A DNA stretch of 64,000 nt, from positions 1,582,501 to 1,646,500 of the forward strand of contig NZ_JARUBO010000005.1 in the NCBI RefSeq assembly GCF_029626235.1. The letters run 5' to 3'. Position 1 is the stretch's first letter, and every line of letters begins with the position of its first letter. Both the position numbers and the translations under genes were made by a program. Origin of the DNA: Micromonospora sp. WMMD1120 (GTDB taxonomy: Bacteria; Actinomycetota; Actinomycetes; Mycobacteriales; Micromonosporaceae). Below are positions 33,039-43,265 of this stretch, piece after piece. The notes beneath the pieces are model-generated. The model did no database searches and was not told where the DNA came from. It saw only the letters and a list, made by a program, of their open reading frames with translations.

Positions 33039-34031
33039 TCAGCCCGGCGTGACAAGCGCCAACCGGTCGGCCCCGCGGAACACCCGGACACCGCCCGGCA
33101 GGTCCGCCGGGCCCTGACCGCGCCAGGCGGTGACCAGGGCGTCCAGGGCGTCGACGTGGCGGTGCGACAACGCGCCCGGCGCGGCCCCCAGCTCCCGGGC
33201 CCAGGAGTGCAGCACCCGGCCACGCACCGCCGGGACCAGGCCGAGCAGCACCGGCACCGAGAGCCCGCCGTCGGGGTGCCGCGCCGCCGCCAGCGCCGCC
33301 TCCGCCACATCGTCGAGCGCGGCGTTGTCGGCGGCCACCAACCGGGCGGTACGCGCCAGGTTGTCCACCACGCCGGGCCCGAGCGCCCGCACCAGCGCCG
33401 GCAGCAGGTCGGCCCGCACCCTCGACCGGGCGTACGACGGGTCGGTGTTGTGCGGGTCCTGCCACGGCTCCAACCCGAGCGCGGCACACGCGGCCCGGGT
33501 CTGCTCCCGATCGATGTCCAGTAACGGACGCAGCAGCGGCACCCCGTCCAGGTCCCGTTGGGCCGGCATCCCCGCCAGCCCGCGCGGGCCGGCGCCCCGG
33601 GCGAGCGCGAGCAGCACCGTCTCCGCCTGGTCGTCGCGGGTGTGCCCGGTCAGCACCGCCACCGCGTGCCGCTGCCGGGCCACAGCGCTCAACGCCTCGT
33701 AACGGGCAGCGCGGGCGGCCGCCTCCGGCCCGCCGGGACGCCCGGCCACCGCCACCCGTACCGCCGTCGCCGACGCGAAGCCGACCTCGCGAGCCCAGCT
33801 CGCCACGGCCTCGGCGCGCTCGGCCGAACCGGCCTGCAGGCCGTGGTCGACGCTGACGAGCGCGGCGGCACGGCCCAACCGGGGCGCCACGAACACGGTG
33901 GCCGCCGCCAGGGCGAGCGAATCGGCGCCGCCGGAGCAGGCGACGAGCACCGGACCGGCGGACGGCAGACCGGCCAACGCGCGGCGCACGGCCACCCGGA
34001 TCGCGGCCACCGGTGGGGCGAGCGCGGCCAC
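33039..34031 (-). CDS. tilS: tRNA(Ile)-lysidine synthetase
   Basis: The 330-aa PP-loop enzyme modifies C34 of tRNA-Ile(CAU) to lysidine. PP-loop SGGADS is at residues 33-38, followed by VDHGLQAGSAERAE and LTGHTRDDQAETVL, both typical of TilS. GTG at 34031 starts 10 bp after the metalloprotease stop and was preferred because upstream frame sequence lacks conservation. The C-terminal domain is short, as in actinobacteria. It is convergent with the GlxA gene (9-bp gap). Confidence 0.95.
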   Translation of the reverse strand: MAALAPPVAAIRVAVRRALAGLPSAGPVLVACSGGADSLALAAATVFVAPRLGRAAALVSVDHGLQAGSAERAEAVASWAREVGFASATAVRVAVAGRPGGPEAAARAARYEALSAVARQRHAVAVLTGHTRDDQAETVLLALARGAGPRGLAGMPAQRDLDGVPLLRPLLDIDREQTRAACAALGLEPWQDPHNTDPSYARSRVRADLLPALVRALGPGVVDNLARTARLVAADNAALDDVAEAALAAARHPDGGLSVPVLLGLVPAVRGRVLHSWARELGAAPGALSHRHVDALDALVTAWRGQGPADLPGGVRVFRGADRLALVTPG

Positions 34032-34041
34032 TGGCGGGTGG

Positions 34042-35112
34042 TCAGCCAGCGGTCGGGAAGGTGCCGGCCGGGCCGTGCACCCGTGCGACCCACGCGTCCG
34101 GGTCGCCCAGCTCCGACAGCCGGGGCAGGGTGAGCGGCGAGCCGAAGATCGAGTTGAAGCCCTCCATGCCGACCCGCTCGACGACACCGTGCACGAACTT
34201 GCGACCCTCGGCGTACTGGCGCATCTTGACGTCCACGCCGAGCAGCCGGCGGATCGCCTTCTCCAGGGGGTTGCCCGCCTCCCGACGCCTGTTGAACGAC
34301 GCCCGGATCCGCTCCACGCTCGGGATCACCGCCGGGCCCACGCCGTCCATGACGAACTCGGCGTGCCCCTCCAGCAGGGTCATCAGCGCGGTGAGCCGGT
34401 CCAGCACGGCCCGCTGCGCCGGGGTCTGCACGATGTCCAGCACGCTGGTGCGGCTCTCCGGGTCGCGGACCGCGTCGGAGAGCGTGGCCACCCCGCGCCG
34501 CAGCCGCTCGACCAGGTGCTCACTCCCACTGGACGAGGCGTCGACGAACGCCTGCACCTCGCTGAGGAAGTAGGCCCGCATCCACGGCACGGCGGTGAAC
34601 TGGGTGCGGTGGGTGACCTCGTGCAGGCACACCCAGAGCCGGAAGTCCCGGGGGTCGGCGCCGAGCTTCCGCTCGACCTCGACGATGTTCGGCGCCACCA
34701 GCAGCAGTTGGCCCGGGTCGGCCGAGAAGACCTCGTACTGGCCGAGCACCCGGCCGGAGAGGTAGGCCAGCACCGTTCCGGCCTGCACGCCGGTCAGCCG
34801 GGACCCGATCGCCTCGGTCAACGCGCCCGGCTGCTTGTCGCCGGAGAGCCGGCTCATCAGCGGCGTGATCACCTCGCGGAGGCCGGCGATGTTCGTCGCG
34901 GCCCAGTCCCTGCGGTCGACCACCCGCACCGGCGGATGCGCCACCTGCGCCCGCAGCCCGGTGTAGTCGGCCACGTGTCCGGCCGCCTCGTCGGTCAGCC
35001 GGCGCAGATCGCCGACCACGTCGGTGGCCTCGGCGTACGACACGCGGGGGCCCGACTTGCTCAACGCCCCCGCGGTGGCGGCGGCCAGATCCCAGTCCAC
35101 GAACTGCGCCAT
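34042..35112 (-). CDS. Zinc-dependent metalloprotease-like protein (DUF2342)
   Basis: The 356-aa product carries the zincin motif HEVTH in LWVCLHEVTHRTQF near residue 192 and a further acidic motif LLEGHAEFVMDGV near 256, as in the actinobacterial DUF2342 family, once labelled coenzyme-F420-associated. No signal peptide is present, so it is probably cytoplasmic. Its natural substrate is unknown. It lies upstream of tilS and downstream of dacB, the same order as Rv3627c-Rv3626c-Rv3625c in M. tuberculosis. Confidence 0.9.
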   Translation of the reverse strand: MAQFVDWDLAAATAGALSKSGPRVSYAEATDVVGDLRRLTDEAAGHVADYTGLRAQVAHPPVRVVDRRDWAATNIAGLREVITPLMSRLSGDKQPGALTEAIGSRLTGVQAGTVLAYLSGRVLGQYEVFSADPGQLLLVAPNIVEVERKLGADPRDFRLWVCLHEVTHRTQFTAVPWMRAYFLSEVQAFVDASSSGSEHLVERLRRGVATLSDAVRDPESRTSVLDIVQTPAQRAVLDRLTALMTLLEGHAEFVMDGVGPAVIPSVERIRASFNRRREAGNPLEKAIRRLLGVDVKMRQYAEGRKFVHGVVERVGMEGFNSIFGSPLTLPRLSELGDPDAWVARVHGPAGTFPTAG

Positions 35113-35203
35113 GGACCCACCGTACCCGCGCCGCGACACCCCGGCCCGGGCTCGCATCCGGCGATCGACGGTGGTGGCCGTTCGCGGGGGCCGTCGCCGC
35201 GGG

Positions 35204-37018
35204 TCAGCCGCAGCCGCAGGTGGCGAGCGCGGAGGTGATCCGGTCCAGGGCGGGTTGGGCGGTCTCCTTACCGCCGGGCACCTTGTCGGTGAGCACCGCG
35301 AAGGTCAACAACCGGCCGTCGGCGGTCGTGACGAGGCCCGCGATGGAGTGCACGCCGGTCAGGGTGCCGGTCTTGGCCCGGACGCTGCCCGCCCCTGCGG
35401 CGGTGCCGGCGGCGGTGCCGTAGCGCTCGCCGAGCGTGCCGGACCAACCGCCCACCGGCAGGCCGCCGAAGACGCCGGCAAGCTCCGGATGGTCCGGGCT
35501 GGCGGCCAGCCGGATCAGATCGGTCAGCAGTGACGGGCTGATCCGGTTGCGGCGGGACAGGCCGCTGCCGTCGGAGACGGTGATCTCGTCGGCCGGCAGA
35601 CCCAGCTCGGCCACCTCGGCGTCCATCGCGGCGGCACCGCCGTCGAAGGAGGCCGGCTGGTTGCGGGCCAACGCGACCTGCCGGGCTAGCGCCTCGGCCA
35701 CCAGGTTGTCACTCTCGCTGATCATCACGTCGACCAGCCGGATCAGCGGCGGGGACTGCACCACACCGAGTTCGGCGCCGGGCGCCGAGGTCGCGCCCCC
35801 GGCGGCCTGGGCGGCAACCGGGGCGGTACCCCGCTTCACGGTCTCGGTCGGCACCCCGAGCAGCCGGGCGAACGACCTGCCGGCGGCGAGGTCCGGATCG
35901 GTGAACCGCAGGGCCGCCCCGGGCCCGACGCTCGGGTCCTTGCGGGCGCCGTCGGTCATCAACGCGGTGATCGCTCCGCCGGAGCCGCCGGTGGGGATGT
36001 CGTCGTCCCAGCCGGGGCCGTAGACCGGGCCGGAGTAGACCGACCCGTCGACAGTCACGCTCGTCGGGGCGGTACCGCCGAGTGCGGTGCGGACCTGGGC
36101 GGCCAGGTCGTCGAGGCGGGCCGCGCCGGTGTAGTAGCCCTTCTTGTCGATCGCCAGGGTCGGATCTCCACCCCCGACGATCACCACCTCACCGGGCTTC
36201 GCGCCGGCCACCGCACGGGTGGGAATCCGGTGACCGGGCCCCCGGGCGGCCAGCACCGTCACCGCCGTCGCCAGCTTGGTGACCGAGGCGGGCACCGTGC
36301 CGTTGTCCGCCCCCTTCGCGAACAGCGTCTGGCCGGAGATCACATCGGCCACCGAGACGTTCACCCGGGGCCCCAGCGCGGCGGTGCCCACCAGCGGGTC
36401 GAGGGCGGCGCGCACCCCGTCCGGGCTGGGCATCGGGGCGTTCGGGTCCGGGCCCGCCAGCACGTCCCCCGGCGCCGGGTCCGCTGTCGCGCCGGCGGCG
36501 TTCGGCGCGGACCCGGCGTCGTCACCCAACCACCCGGCGACCGGGCCGGGTCGGGCGATGAAGACACCGACGCTGGCGAGCACCAGCACGAGCACGGCCG
36601 CCAGCACCACCGCCAGCCGCCCGCGGCGGCGGGGCGCGGCGGGAACGGGCGTCGGCGCGGCGCCGGCGGGCGCGGGCAACGCGGAGATCGGCGGACCCAC
36701 CGGGGGGACGCCGGCGGAGCCGGGAACTGCCCGACCGGGCGCGGGGCTGACCGGCACGCTGGCGCTTCCCGCACCGACAGTGGGAAAACGACCGGTGTTC
36801 GGGCCGGACGGGACGTTGTGCGGGTCGGTCGGTGGGCGCCAGGGCAGTGGCGGGGGCCGCTCGGGCACCGTCTCCGGTGCCGCGCCGGCCGGCTCGGGGG
36901 TTTTCGGAAGGTGCGCCCCCGGCACCGGGACCCGCCCCTTGGCGCTTCCCGAGCCGGATCGTCCGGTACCGGGCGCGGAGCCCCTGTCCGGACGGTAGTG
37001 TGAATCTTCCCTCCCCAC
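35204..37018 (-). CDS. dacB: D-alanyl-D-alanine carboxypeptidase/endopeptidase (PBP4 type)
   Basis: The 604-aa product has a long Pro/Gly-rich cytoplasmic N-terminus (1-130), one transmembrane anchor (about 134-155) and an extracytoplasmic S13-type domain. The active-site motif is SVTK at 245-248, the second motif SDN in MISESDNLVAEAL, and the third KTG in VRAKTGTLTGV. It trims peptidoglycan stem peptides outside the membrane. The GTG at 37018 is preceded by a divergent promoter region shared with ppa. The unusually long disordered N-terminus may be a wall- or division-complex tether. Confidence 0.95.
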   Translation of the reverse strand: MGREDSHYRPDRGSAPGTGRSGSGSAKGRVPVPGAHLPKTPEPAGAAPETVPERPPPLPWRPPTDPHNVPSGPNTGRFPTVGAGSASVPVSPAPGRAVPGSAGVPPVGPPISALPAPAGAAPTPVPAAPRRRGRLAVVLAAVLVLVLASVGVFIARPGPVAGWLGDDAGSAPNAAGATADPAPGDVLAGPDPNAPMPSPDGVRAALDPLVGTAALGPRVNVSVADVISGQTLFAKGADNGTVPASVTKLATAVTVLAARGPGHRIPTRAVAGAKPGEVVIVGGGDPTLAIDKKGYYTGAARLDDLAAQVRTALGGTAPTSVTVDGSVYSGPVYGPGWDDDIPTGGSGGAITALMTDGARKDPSVGPGAALRFTDPDLAAGRSFARLLGVPTETVKRGTAPVAAQAAGGATSAPGAELGVVQSPPLIRLVDVMISESDNLVAEALARQVALARNQPASFDGGAAAMDAEVAELGLPADEITVSDGSGLSRRNRISPSLLTDLIRLAASPDHPELAGVFGGLPVGGWSGTLGERYGTAAGTAAGAGSVRAKTGTLTGVHSIAGLVTTADGRLLTFAVLTDKVPGGKETAQPALDRITSALATCGCG

Positions 37019-37060
37019 GACCCCCTCCTCCCCCAGCGAAAATCGGCTTGGGTGACACTA

Positions 37061-37073
37061 CTTCGGTCCGAAG
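37061..37073. promoter_or_regulatory. 13-bp palindrome in the dacB/ppa divergent promoter region
   Basis: CTTCGG-T-CCGAAG is a perfect inverted repeat lying 98 bp before the ppa ATG and 43 bp before the dacB GTG. The position suits an operator acting on both genes. No regulator is assigned, and the match could be chance. Confidence 0.3.
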
Positions 37074-37170
37074 ACTATGCGGCGGCCGGAGTCGGCGGGT
37101 GGGCATTTGACCTGTCCGAGGGCCGCCATTGTTTCCGTAAGCCAGCGTGGGCAGACGAGGGAGCGTGCAG

Positions 37171-37677
37171 ATGGATTTCGACGTGACGGTTGAGATCCCC
37201 AAGGGTCACCGAAACAAGTACGAGGTGGACCACGCGACCGGCCGGATCCGGCTGGACCGCACCCTCTTCACGTCCACCCAGTACCCGGCCGACTACGGGT
37301 TCATCGAGGGCACCCTCGGCGAGGACGGCGACCCGCTGGACGCCCTGGTGCTGGTCCCCGAGCCGACCTTCCCGGGCTGCCTGATCCGCTGCCGCACCAT
37401 CGGCATGTTCCGGATGACCGACGAGAAGGGCGGGGACGACAAGGTCCTCTGCGTGCCCTACGAGGACCCCCGGCAGGAGCACCTGCGCGACATCCACCAC
37501 CTGGGCGAGTTCGACCGCCTGGAGATCCAGCACTTCTTCGAGGTCTACAAGGACCTGGAGCCCGGCAAGTCGGTGGAGGGCGCGACCTGGGTCGGCCGCG
37601 TCGAGGCCGAGGCCGAGATCCAGGCCTCCTACCGGCGGGCCCGGGAGGCCGAGGCACGCGGCGAATCCACCCACTGA
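37171..37677 (+). CDS. ppa: Inorganic pyrophosphatase
   Basis: The 168-aa family I enzyme hydrolyses pyrophosphate in the cytoplasm. The core signature [11 protein letters not shown] carries the metal-binding Asp residues; also [15 protein letters not shown] and [15 protein letters not shown] at 37171 with GAGGGAG upstream was chosen over 37147. Divergent from dacB, as in M. tuberculosis (Rv3627c/Rv3628). Confidence 0.97.
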   Translation: MDFDVTVEIPKGHRNKYEVDHATGRIRLDRTLFTSTQYPADYGFIEGTLGEDGDPLDALVLVPEPTFPGCLIRCRTIGMFRMTDEKGGDDKVLCVPYEDPRQEHLRDIHHLGEFDRLEIQHFFEVYKDLEPGKSVEGATWVGRVEAEAEIQASYRRAREAEARGESTH

Positions 37678-37695
37678 CGGCATCTGACGCACCGG

Positions 37696-37729
37696 GCCCG
37701 GGGGCCGCTCAACCGAGCAGCCCTCGGGC
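37696..37729. terminator. Bidirectional hairpin between ppa and eccD
   Basis: GCCCGGGGGCCGCTC and GAGCAGCCCTCGGGC pair with two G-U-type mismatches around AACC. The eccD stop lies at the loop. It is 19 bp after the ppa stop. Confidence 0.65.
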
Positions 37730-39112
37730 TTTGTCGTACAGGTCGAGCACCGCGCAGGCGATCGGCACCACCGCCACCACCAGGGCCGTGTCGGTGAGGT
37801 CCGCGACCCTGCCCAGGTACGGCGAGACGGGCCGCCGGGCGTACCCGGTGCCGGCGGCGACCGTCACCAGGGCCAACGCCGTGCCGCCCAGGACCAGCGT
37901 CAACCGTCCGGCGTCGTCGGCCCGGCCGACCAGTACGGCACCCAGCACCGCGTAGCCGGCGAGCCCGGCGAGCACCGTCGGCACCCGGTGCCGCACCGCC
38001 ACGAACAGCCGCGACCGCAGCAGCAGCACGGCCGAGGTGACCGCCACCAGCACCCGGCCAGCCGTCGCGCCCGAGACCCCGAGAACGACAGCAGCGGCCA
38101 CCGCCAGCAGCGCGTGCCCGATCAGCATCCCGGTCAGGATCTCCTCGGTACGGATCACCGCGGCGTGCACCCGGCTCCGCTGCGGCAGGTCCCGGGGCCG
38201 CTCCGGCGCCTCCGTCGGAGTCGAGGTCGGCAGCGTGATCGGCGGTAGCGGCAGCTTGCCGAGCCGGATCGCCAGCAGCGGGATCACGCCGATGGCGAAC
38301 ACCAGCGCGCTGAGCAGCACCGCCGCCGTGCCGGACGGGGTCATCAGCAGCCCGCCGAGCGCGGCGCCGACGCCGACCAGCCCGACCGTGACACCGGCGA
38401 CGAAGACCCGCAGCCGGCTGGCCACGCCGAGCAGACCGATCAGCGCCACCAGCAGCAGCGCGACCGAACCGGCCAGCAGCTCGGGAGCGCCCACCCAGCG
38501 GGCCGGGCCGAACGGTCCGACCGGGTCGCCGGAGCCGACCGCGAGCGCGCCGGCAGTGAAGGCGTAGGGCAGCGCGTAGCCGCCGAGCGTCGCCCCGGCG
38601 GCGCCGTCGCCGTTGGCGCGGGAGAAGACCGTGCCGGCCACGGTGAGCACCAGCGCCACGGCGGCGGCCGCCAGCCAACCGTTGCGGTGCGCCGGACCAC
38701 CGGCGAACAGCGCGAGCAGCCCGACGGCGAGCGGCACGGCGGCGCCGGCCAGACCGGCCGCCCGGGTGGCGGTGGGTGACCAGGCCCCACCGCGGCGGCG
38801 GGCGCCGTCGGCGATCGCCTCGATGACGTCGTCGTACTCCAGCTCGGGCCAGTGGGCGCGGGCCGGCACGAGGTGCAGCACCTCGCCGTCGCGGACCCCC
38901 TGCGGCAGCAGCGCCTGGGCCGTCACCAGCGGCGCGCCGTCGGTACGGCGAAGCACCCAACCGCCGTGCTGCTCACCGTCGTCGGCCAGCCCGACCCCGG
39001 CGTGCCGGAGCACGTCCGGCAGCAGTTCGGCCAGGGGCGTCTGCTCCGGCAGGGCGACGTCCACCCGTCGTTGCGGCGCGCTGATGGTGACGCGGGCCAA
39101 GCCGGTTGTCAT
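37709..39112 (-). CDS. eccD: Type VII secretion integral membrane protein EccD
   Basis: The 467-aa product has an N-terminal YukD/ubiquitin-like domain (residues 1-85, RVTISAPQRRVDVALPEQ ... LLPQGVRDGEVLHLVPA) followed by about eleven transmembrane helices. This is exactly the EccD architecture and length. EccD dimers line the central membrane vestibule of ESX secretion systems. ATG at 39112 has GGAGA upstream. It is divergent from eccC with a 101-bp gap, a shared regulatory region. Confidence 0.93.
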   Translation of the reverse strand: MTTGLARVTISAPQRRVDVALPEQTPLAELLPDVLRHAGVGLADDGEQHGGWVLRRTDGAPLVTAQALLPQGVRDGEVLHLVPARAHWPELEYDDVIEAIADGARRRGGAWSPTATRAAGLAGAAVPLAVGLLALFAGGPAHRNGWLAAAAVALVLTVAGTVFSRANGDGAAGATLGGYALPYAFTAGALAVGSGDPVGPFGPARWVGAPELLAGSVALLLVALIGLLGVASRLRVFVAGVTVGLVGVGAALGGLLMTPSGTAAVLLSALVFAIGVIPLLAIRLGKLPLPPITLPTSTPTEAPERPRDLPQRSRVHAAVIRTEEILTGMLIGHALLAVAAAVVLGVSGATAGRVLVAVTSAVLLLRSRLFVAVRHRVPTVLAGLAGYAVLGAVLVGRADDAGRLTLVLGGTALALVTVAAGTGYARRPVSPYLGRVADLTDTALVVAVVPIACAVLDLYDKARGLLG

Positions 39113-39213
39113 CGACTGGTCTCCATATCGACTGGGATCGGAGGCTGCGCGGACGACAGGACTTTACCTACGATGAGCCAGGCTCGGGTTACCCAGCGCT
39201 GTCAGGAGGGCGC

Positions 39214-42200
39214 GTGTCCACCGTCGTCATCAAGCGCCCGCCGCGTCGACCGGCACCGGAGATTCCCGGCGGTGAGTTGGCGGTGGAGGCGCCACCGGAG
39301 ATCCCTGTGGTGGCCGGCGGGCGATGGCAGCAGATGTTCATGCTGCTGCCCATGCTGGGTGGCACCGTGGCGATGGCGATGATGTTCGGTCGGGGCGGTG
39401 GCGCCTACTCGTACGTCGTGGGTGGGATGTTCGGCCTGTCCTCGTTGGCGATGCTGGTGACCTCCTGGGGCAGCGCCTCCGGGACCCCGAAGAAGTCCGA
39501 GATGATGGCCGCGCGCCGGGAGTACCTGCGCCACCTGGCCACGCTGCGTCGGCGGGTCCGGCGCACGGCCGGGCAGCAGCGGGCCGGGCTCTACTACCGG
39601 CACCCGGACCCGGGCGGGCTCTGGTCGACGGTGGACAGCCACCGGGTCTGGGAACGACGCCCCGCCGACCCGGACTTCGCGGTGGTCCGCGTCGCCGTCG
39701 GGCCACAGACCCTGGCCACGCCGCTCGTCCCGCCGGTCACCCGCCCGCTGGAGGAGCTGGAGCCGATGACCGCCGGCGCGCTGCGCCGCTTCCTGGACAC
39801 GTACTCCGTGGTGCCGGACCTGCCGGTGGCGCTGTCGTTGCGCAGCTTCGCCCGGGTGCACGTGCGGCCGGCCGGCCGCGCCGGCGCGACCACCGCGACC
39901 GCCGGCGGTCCGCCCACCGGTGACCCGGCGGCGCAGGCGCTGGTCCGGGCCGTGCTGACCCAACTGGCGGTCTTCCACGCCCCCGACGAACTGCTCGTCG
40001 CGGTGTGCGCGGGGCCGGAGCGCCGCGCCCGCTGGGAGTGGGTGAAGTGGCTCCCGCACGCCCACCACCCCGGCCGCACCGACGCGCTCGGGCCGGTACG
40101 CCTGGTCACCAGCTCCGCCGCCGAACTGGAGGCGCTGCTGGCGGACGTGCTGGCCAGCCGGTCGCGGTTCAGCCCGACCGGCCCGGCCACCGACGGCCCG
40201 CACGTGGTGGTGGTCCTCGACGGCGGGGACCTCACCGGCGCGAGTGACCTGACCGGTGACGGCGGCATCGACGCGGTCACCGTGCTGGACCTGGACACCC
40301 CACCGCCCCGCCTGCTGGACCGGTACGCGCTGCTGCTGGAGCTGCACGGCCGTCGGCTGCACTCGTTCTCGTCGGACGGGCACGCCGAGGTGGGCACCGC
40401 CGACCAGTTGGAGCTGGCCGACGCGGAGGCGGTGGCCCGCCGGTTGGCGCCGCTGCGGCTCGCCGGCGCGGCCCGCGGCCCGGACGCGCCGCTCCAGGCC
40501 GACCTGGGCCTCCCCGAGTTGCTCGGTCTCGGTGACCCGGAGAGTTTCACAGCGGAACAGGGCTGGTTGCCACGCTCGGCACGGGACCGGCTGCGGGTGC
40601 CGATCGGGGTGGGCGCGGACGGCGGGGCGATCGAACTGGACCTGAAGGAGTCCGCCCAGGACGGGATGGGCCCGCACGGCCTGTTGATCGGGGCGACCGG
40701 TTCCGGAAAGTCCGAGCTGCTCCGCACGCTGGTGCTCGGGCTCGCCGCCACGCACAGCTCCGAGCAGCTCAACTTCGTGCTCGTCGACTTCAAGGGCGGC
40801 GCCACCTTCGCCTCGTTCGACAGGCTGCCGCACACCGCTGCCGTGATCACCAATCTGGCCGACGCGTTGCCCCTGGTCGACCGGATGGTGGACGCCATCA
40901 ACGGCGAGCTGGTCCGCCGCCAGGAGTTGCTGCGGCGCGCCGGCAACTTCGCCAGCGTGCGCGACTACGAGCGGGCCCGCTCGGCGGGCAGCCCGCTCGC
41001 CCCGCTGCCGTCGCTCCTGCTGATCTGCGACGAGTTCTCCGAGCTGCTCTCCGCCAAGCCCGACTTCATCGACCTGTTCGTGCAGATCGGCCGGCTGGGC
41101 CGCTCGCTGGGCGTACACCTGTTGCTGGCCAGCCAGCGGTTGGAGGAGGGGCGGCTGCGCGGGTTGGACACGCACCTGTCGTACCGGATCGGGTTGCGCA
41201 CCTTCTCCGCGCTGGAGTCCCGCACCGTGCTGGGGGTGGCGGACGCGCACGAGCTGCCCCGCTCGCCGGGCCACGGCTACCTGCGCGCCGGCACCGACCC
41301 GCTGGTCCGGTTCAAGGCCGCGTACGTCTCCGGCGCCGTCCGCCGGCGGGCCGCGACCGGCGGCGGCGTCGCGGAGGGGAACGCCCGGCTGCTCACGTTC
41401 ACCACCCACGTCGTGCCGGTGCCCGAGCCGGCGGTCCCGGCGGCGCCCACCCCGGCCGAGGACGAGGCCCGGGAGACGCTGCTCGACCTTCTGGTCGACC
41501 GGCTCGTCGGGCAGGGCCCCCCGGCGCACCAGGTCTGGCTTCCGCCGCTCGGGCAGCCGCCGGCCCTCGACGAACTCCTCGGCCCGGTCGAGGTGGACCC
41601 GAAGCGCGGGCTCACCGTCGGCAACCCGGAGCTGCACGGCGCGCTCGGCGTGCCGCTCGCCCTGGTGGACAGGCCGTTGGAGCAACGCCGTGACCTCCTC
41701 TGGCTGGCGCTGGACGGCGCGGCCGGGCACGTCGCGGTGGTGGGCGCGCCGCAGAGCGGCAAGTCCACAGCGCTGCGGACGCTGGTGTGCGCGCTGGCGC
41801 TCACCCACACACCGGCCGAGGTGCAGGTCTACTGCCTGGACTTCGGCGGTGGCGGGCTGGCCGCGCTGCGCGATCTCCCGCACGTGGGCGGGGTGACCGG
41901 CCGCGCCGACCCGACCGCCGTACGACGGACCGTCGGCGAGATGACCACGGTGCTGGCCGACCGGGAACGCCGCTTCGCGGAGTCGGGTGTGGAGTCGATG
42001 GCCGCGTACCGGCAGCGGCGGGCGGCGGCGGCCGGGCAGCCGGGCGGTGATCCGTTCGGTGACGTGTTCCTGGTGATCGACGGTTGGAGCACCCTGCGCA
42101 GCGAGTACGACGACCTGGAGCCGCTGGTCACCGACCTGGCCACCCGGGGTCTGTCGTACGGCGTGCACGTGGTCGCCACCGCGCTGCGCTGGCTGGACTT

Positions 42201-43191
42201 CCGTCCGGCGATCCGGGACCTGTTCGGCTCCCGGCTGGAGTTGCGCCTCGGCGACCCGGCCGACTCGCTGGTGGCCAGACGTGCGGCGGCGAACGTGCCG
42301 GAGCGCCCCGGCCGGGGGGTGACGGCCGAGAGCCTGCACTTCCTCACCGCGCTGCCGCAGCTCGGCACCGCCGGTGCGGACACCGCCGACCTGGTCAAGC
42401 GCGCCGCCGAGGGGTGGGCGGGCGCACCGGCGCCCTGGGTGCGACTGCTCCCGCCGGTGCTGCCGTACGCCGATCTGGACCTCGCCGCGACGACCGGGCT
42501 GCGACTACCGATCGGTGTCGCGGAGGCGGACCTGCGTCCGGTGCTGCTCGACTTCGCCACCGAGCCGCACTTCGTGGTCTTCGGCGACTCGGAGTGCGGC
42601 AAGTCCTCGTTCCTGCGCGCGCTGGCCACGTCGATCGTCACCCGGTTCACGCCCGAGCAGGCCCGGGTGATCCTCGTCGACTACCGACGCAGCCTGCTCG
42701 GCGCCATCGAGACGCCGCATCTGATCGGGTACGGCACCGCTGCCGCGCACACCACCGACCTGATCGAGTCGGCGGCGGGTTACCTGGAGCGACGGGCGCC
42801 CGGGCCGGAGGTCACGCCGCAGCAGCTGCGGGACCGCTCCTGGTGGTCGGGGCCGGAGCTGTTCGTGCTGGTGGACGATTACGACCTGGTGGCGGCGGGG
42901 CCGGCGAACCCGTTGCGGGCGCTGGAGGAGCACCTGCCGCACGCCCGGGACATCGGACTGCACCTGGTGCTGGCCCGCCGCTCCGGTGGCGCGGGCCGGG
43001 CCCAGTACGAGCCGATCGTGCAGCGACTGCGGGAGTTGTCCACCTCCGGTCTGGTGATGGCGGGCAGCCCCGAGGAGGGCGCGCTCGTCGGGTCGGTGCG
43101 GCCCGGCCCGCTGCCACCGGGGCGTGGTCGGCTGGTCACCAGGCGGGAGGGCGTACGCCTCGTTCAGCTCGCACAACTACCGCCATCCTGA
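39214..43191 (+). CDS. eccC: Type VII secretion ATPase EccC (fused EccCa-EccCb)
   Basis: The 1325-aa product has two N-terminal transmembrane helices (about 40-82), then three FtsK/SpoIIIE-like ATPase domains. P-loops are GATGSGKS near residue 492, GAPQSGKS near 844 and GDSECGKS near 1124; all keep the Lys, so all three could bind ATP. The first domain also has VLVDFKGGATF and a Walker B-like LLLICDEFSELL. EccC is the motor that recognises WxG100 substrates. GTG at 39214, with AGGAGG just upstream, is preferred to 39106. mycP follows after 74 bp. Confidence 0.95.
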   Translation: MSTVVIKRPPRRPAPEIPGGELAVEAPPEIPVVAGGRWQQMFMLLPMLGGTVAMAMMFGRGGGAYSYVVGGMFGLSSLAMLVTSWGSASGTPKKSEMMAARREYLRHLATLRRRVRRTAGQQRAGLYYRHPDPGGLWSTVDSHRVWERRPADPDFAVVRVAVGPQTLATPLVPPVTRPLEELEPMTAGALRRFLDTYSVVPDLPVALSLRSFARVHVRPAGRAGATTATAGGPPTGDPAAQALVRAVLTQLAVFHAPDELLVAVCAGPERRARWEWVKWLPHAHHPGRTDALGPVRLVTSSAAELEALLADVLASRSRFSPTGPATDGPHVVVVLDGGDLTGASDLTGDGGIDAVTVLDLDTPPPRLLDRYALLLELHGRRLHSFSSDGHAEVGTADQLELADAEAVARRLAPLRLAGAARGPDAPLQADLGLPELLGLGDPESFTAEQGWLPRSARDRLRVPIGVGADGGAIELDLKESAQDGMGPHGLLIGATGSGKSELLRTLVLGLAATHSSEQLNFVLVDFKGGATFASFDRLPHTAAVITNLADALPLVDRMVDAINGELVRRQELLRRAGNFASVRDYERARSAGSPLAPLPSLLLICDEFSELLSAKPDFIDLFVQIGRLGRSLGVHLLLASQRLEEGRLRGLDTHLSYRIGLRTFSALESRTVLGVADAHELPRSPGHGYLRAGTDPLVRFKAAYVSGAVRRRAATGGGVAEGNARLLTFTTHVVPVPEPAVPAAPTPAEDEARETLLDLLVDRLVGQGPPAHQVWLPPLGQPPALDELLGPVEVDPKRGLTVGNPELHGALGVPLALVDRPLEQRRDLLWLALDGAAGHVAVVGAPQSGKSTALRTLVCALALTHTPAEVQVYCLDFGGGGLAALRDLPHVGGVTGRADPTAVRRTVGEMTTVLADRERRFAESGVESMAAYRQRRAAAAGQPGGDPFGDVFLVIDGWSTLRSEYDDLEPLVTDLATRGLSYGVHVVATALRWLDFRPAIRDLFGSRLELRLGDPADSLVARRAAANVPERPGRGVTAESLHFLTALPQLGTAGADTADLVKRAAEGWAGAPAPWVRLLPPVLPYADLDLAATTGLRLPIGVAEADLRPVLLDFATEPHFVVFGDSECGKSSFLRALATSIVTRFTPEQARVILVDYRRSLLGAIETPHLIGYGTAAAHTTDLIESAAGYLERRAPGPEVTPQQLRDRSWWSGPELFVLVDDYDLVAAGPANPLRALEEHLPHARDIGLHLVLARRSGGAGRAQYEPIVQRLRELSTSGLVMAGSPEEGALVGSVRPGPLPPGRGRLVTRREGVRLVQLAQLPPS

Positions 43192-43265
43192 CCTGACTCG
43201 CCAGTTCTTCCCGTGACTGGTGGGAAAACCGGTAATCTCCGATCGTCATGGTTCCGTCGGGATGA

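Noticed and set aside
39202..42339. 1045-codon reverse frame opposite eccC
   Set aside because: Composition (Arg/Gln/His/Pro) and lack of any domain mark it as a shadow of eccC, whose motifs are unambiguous.
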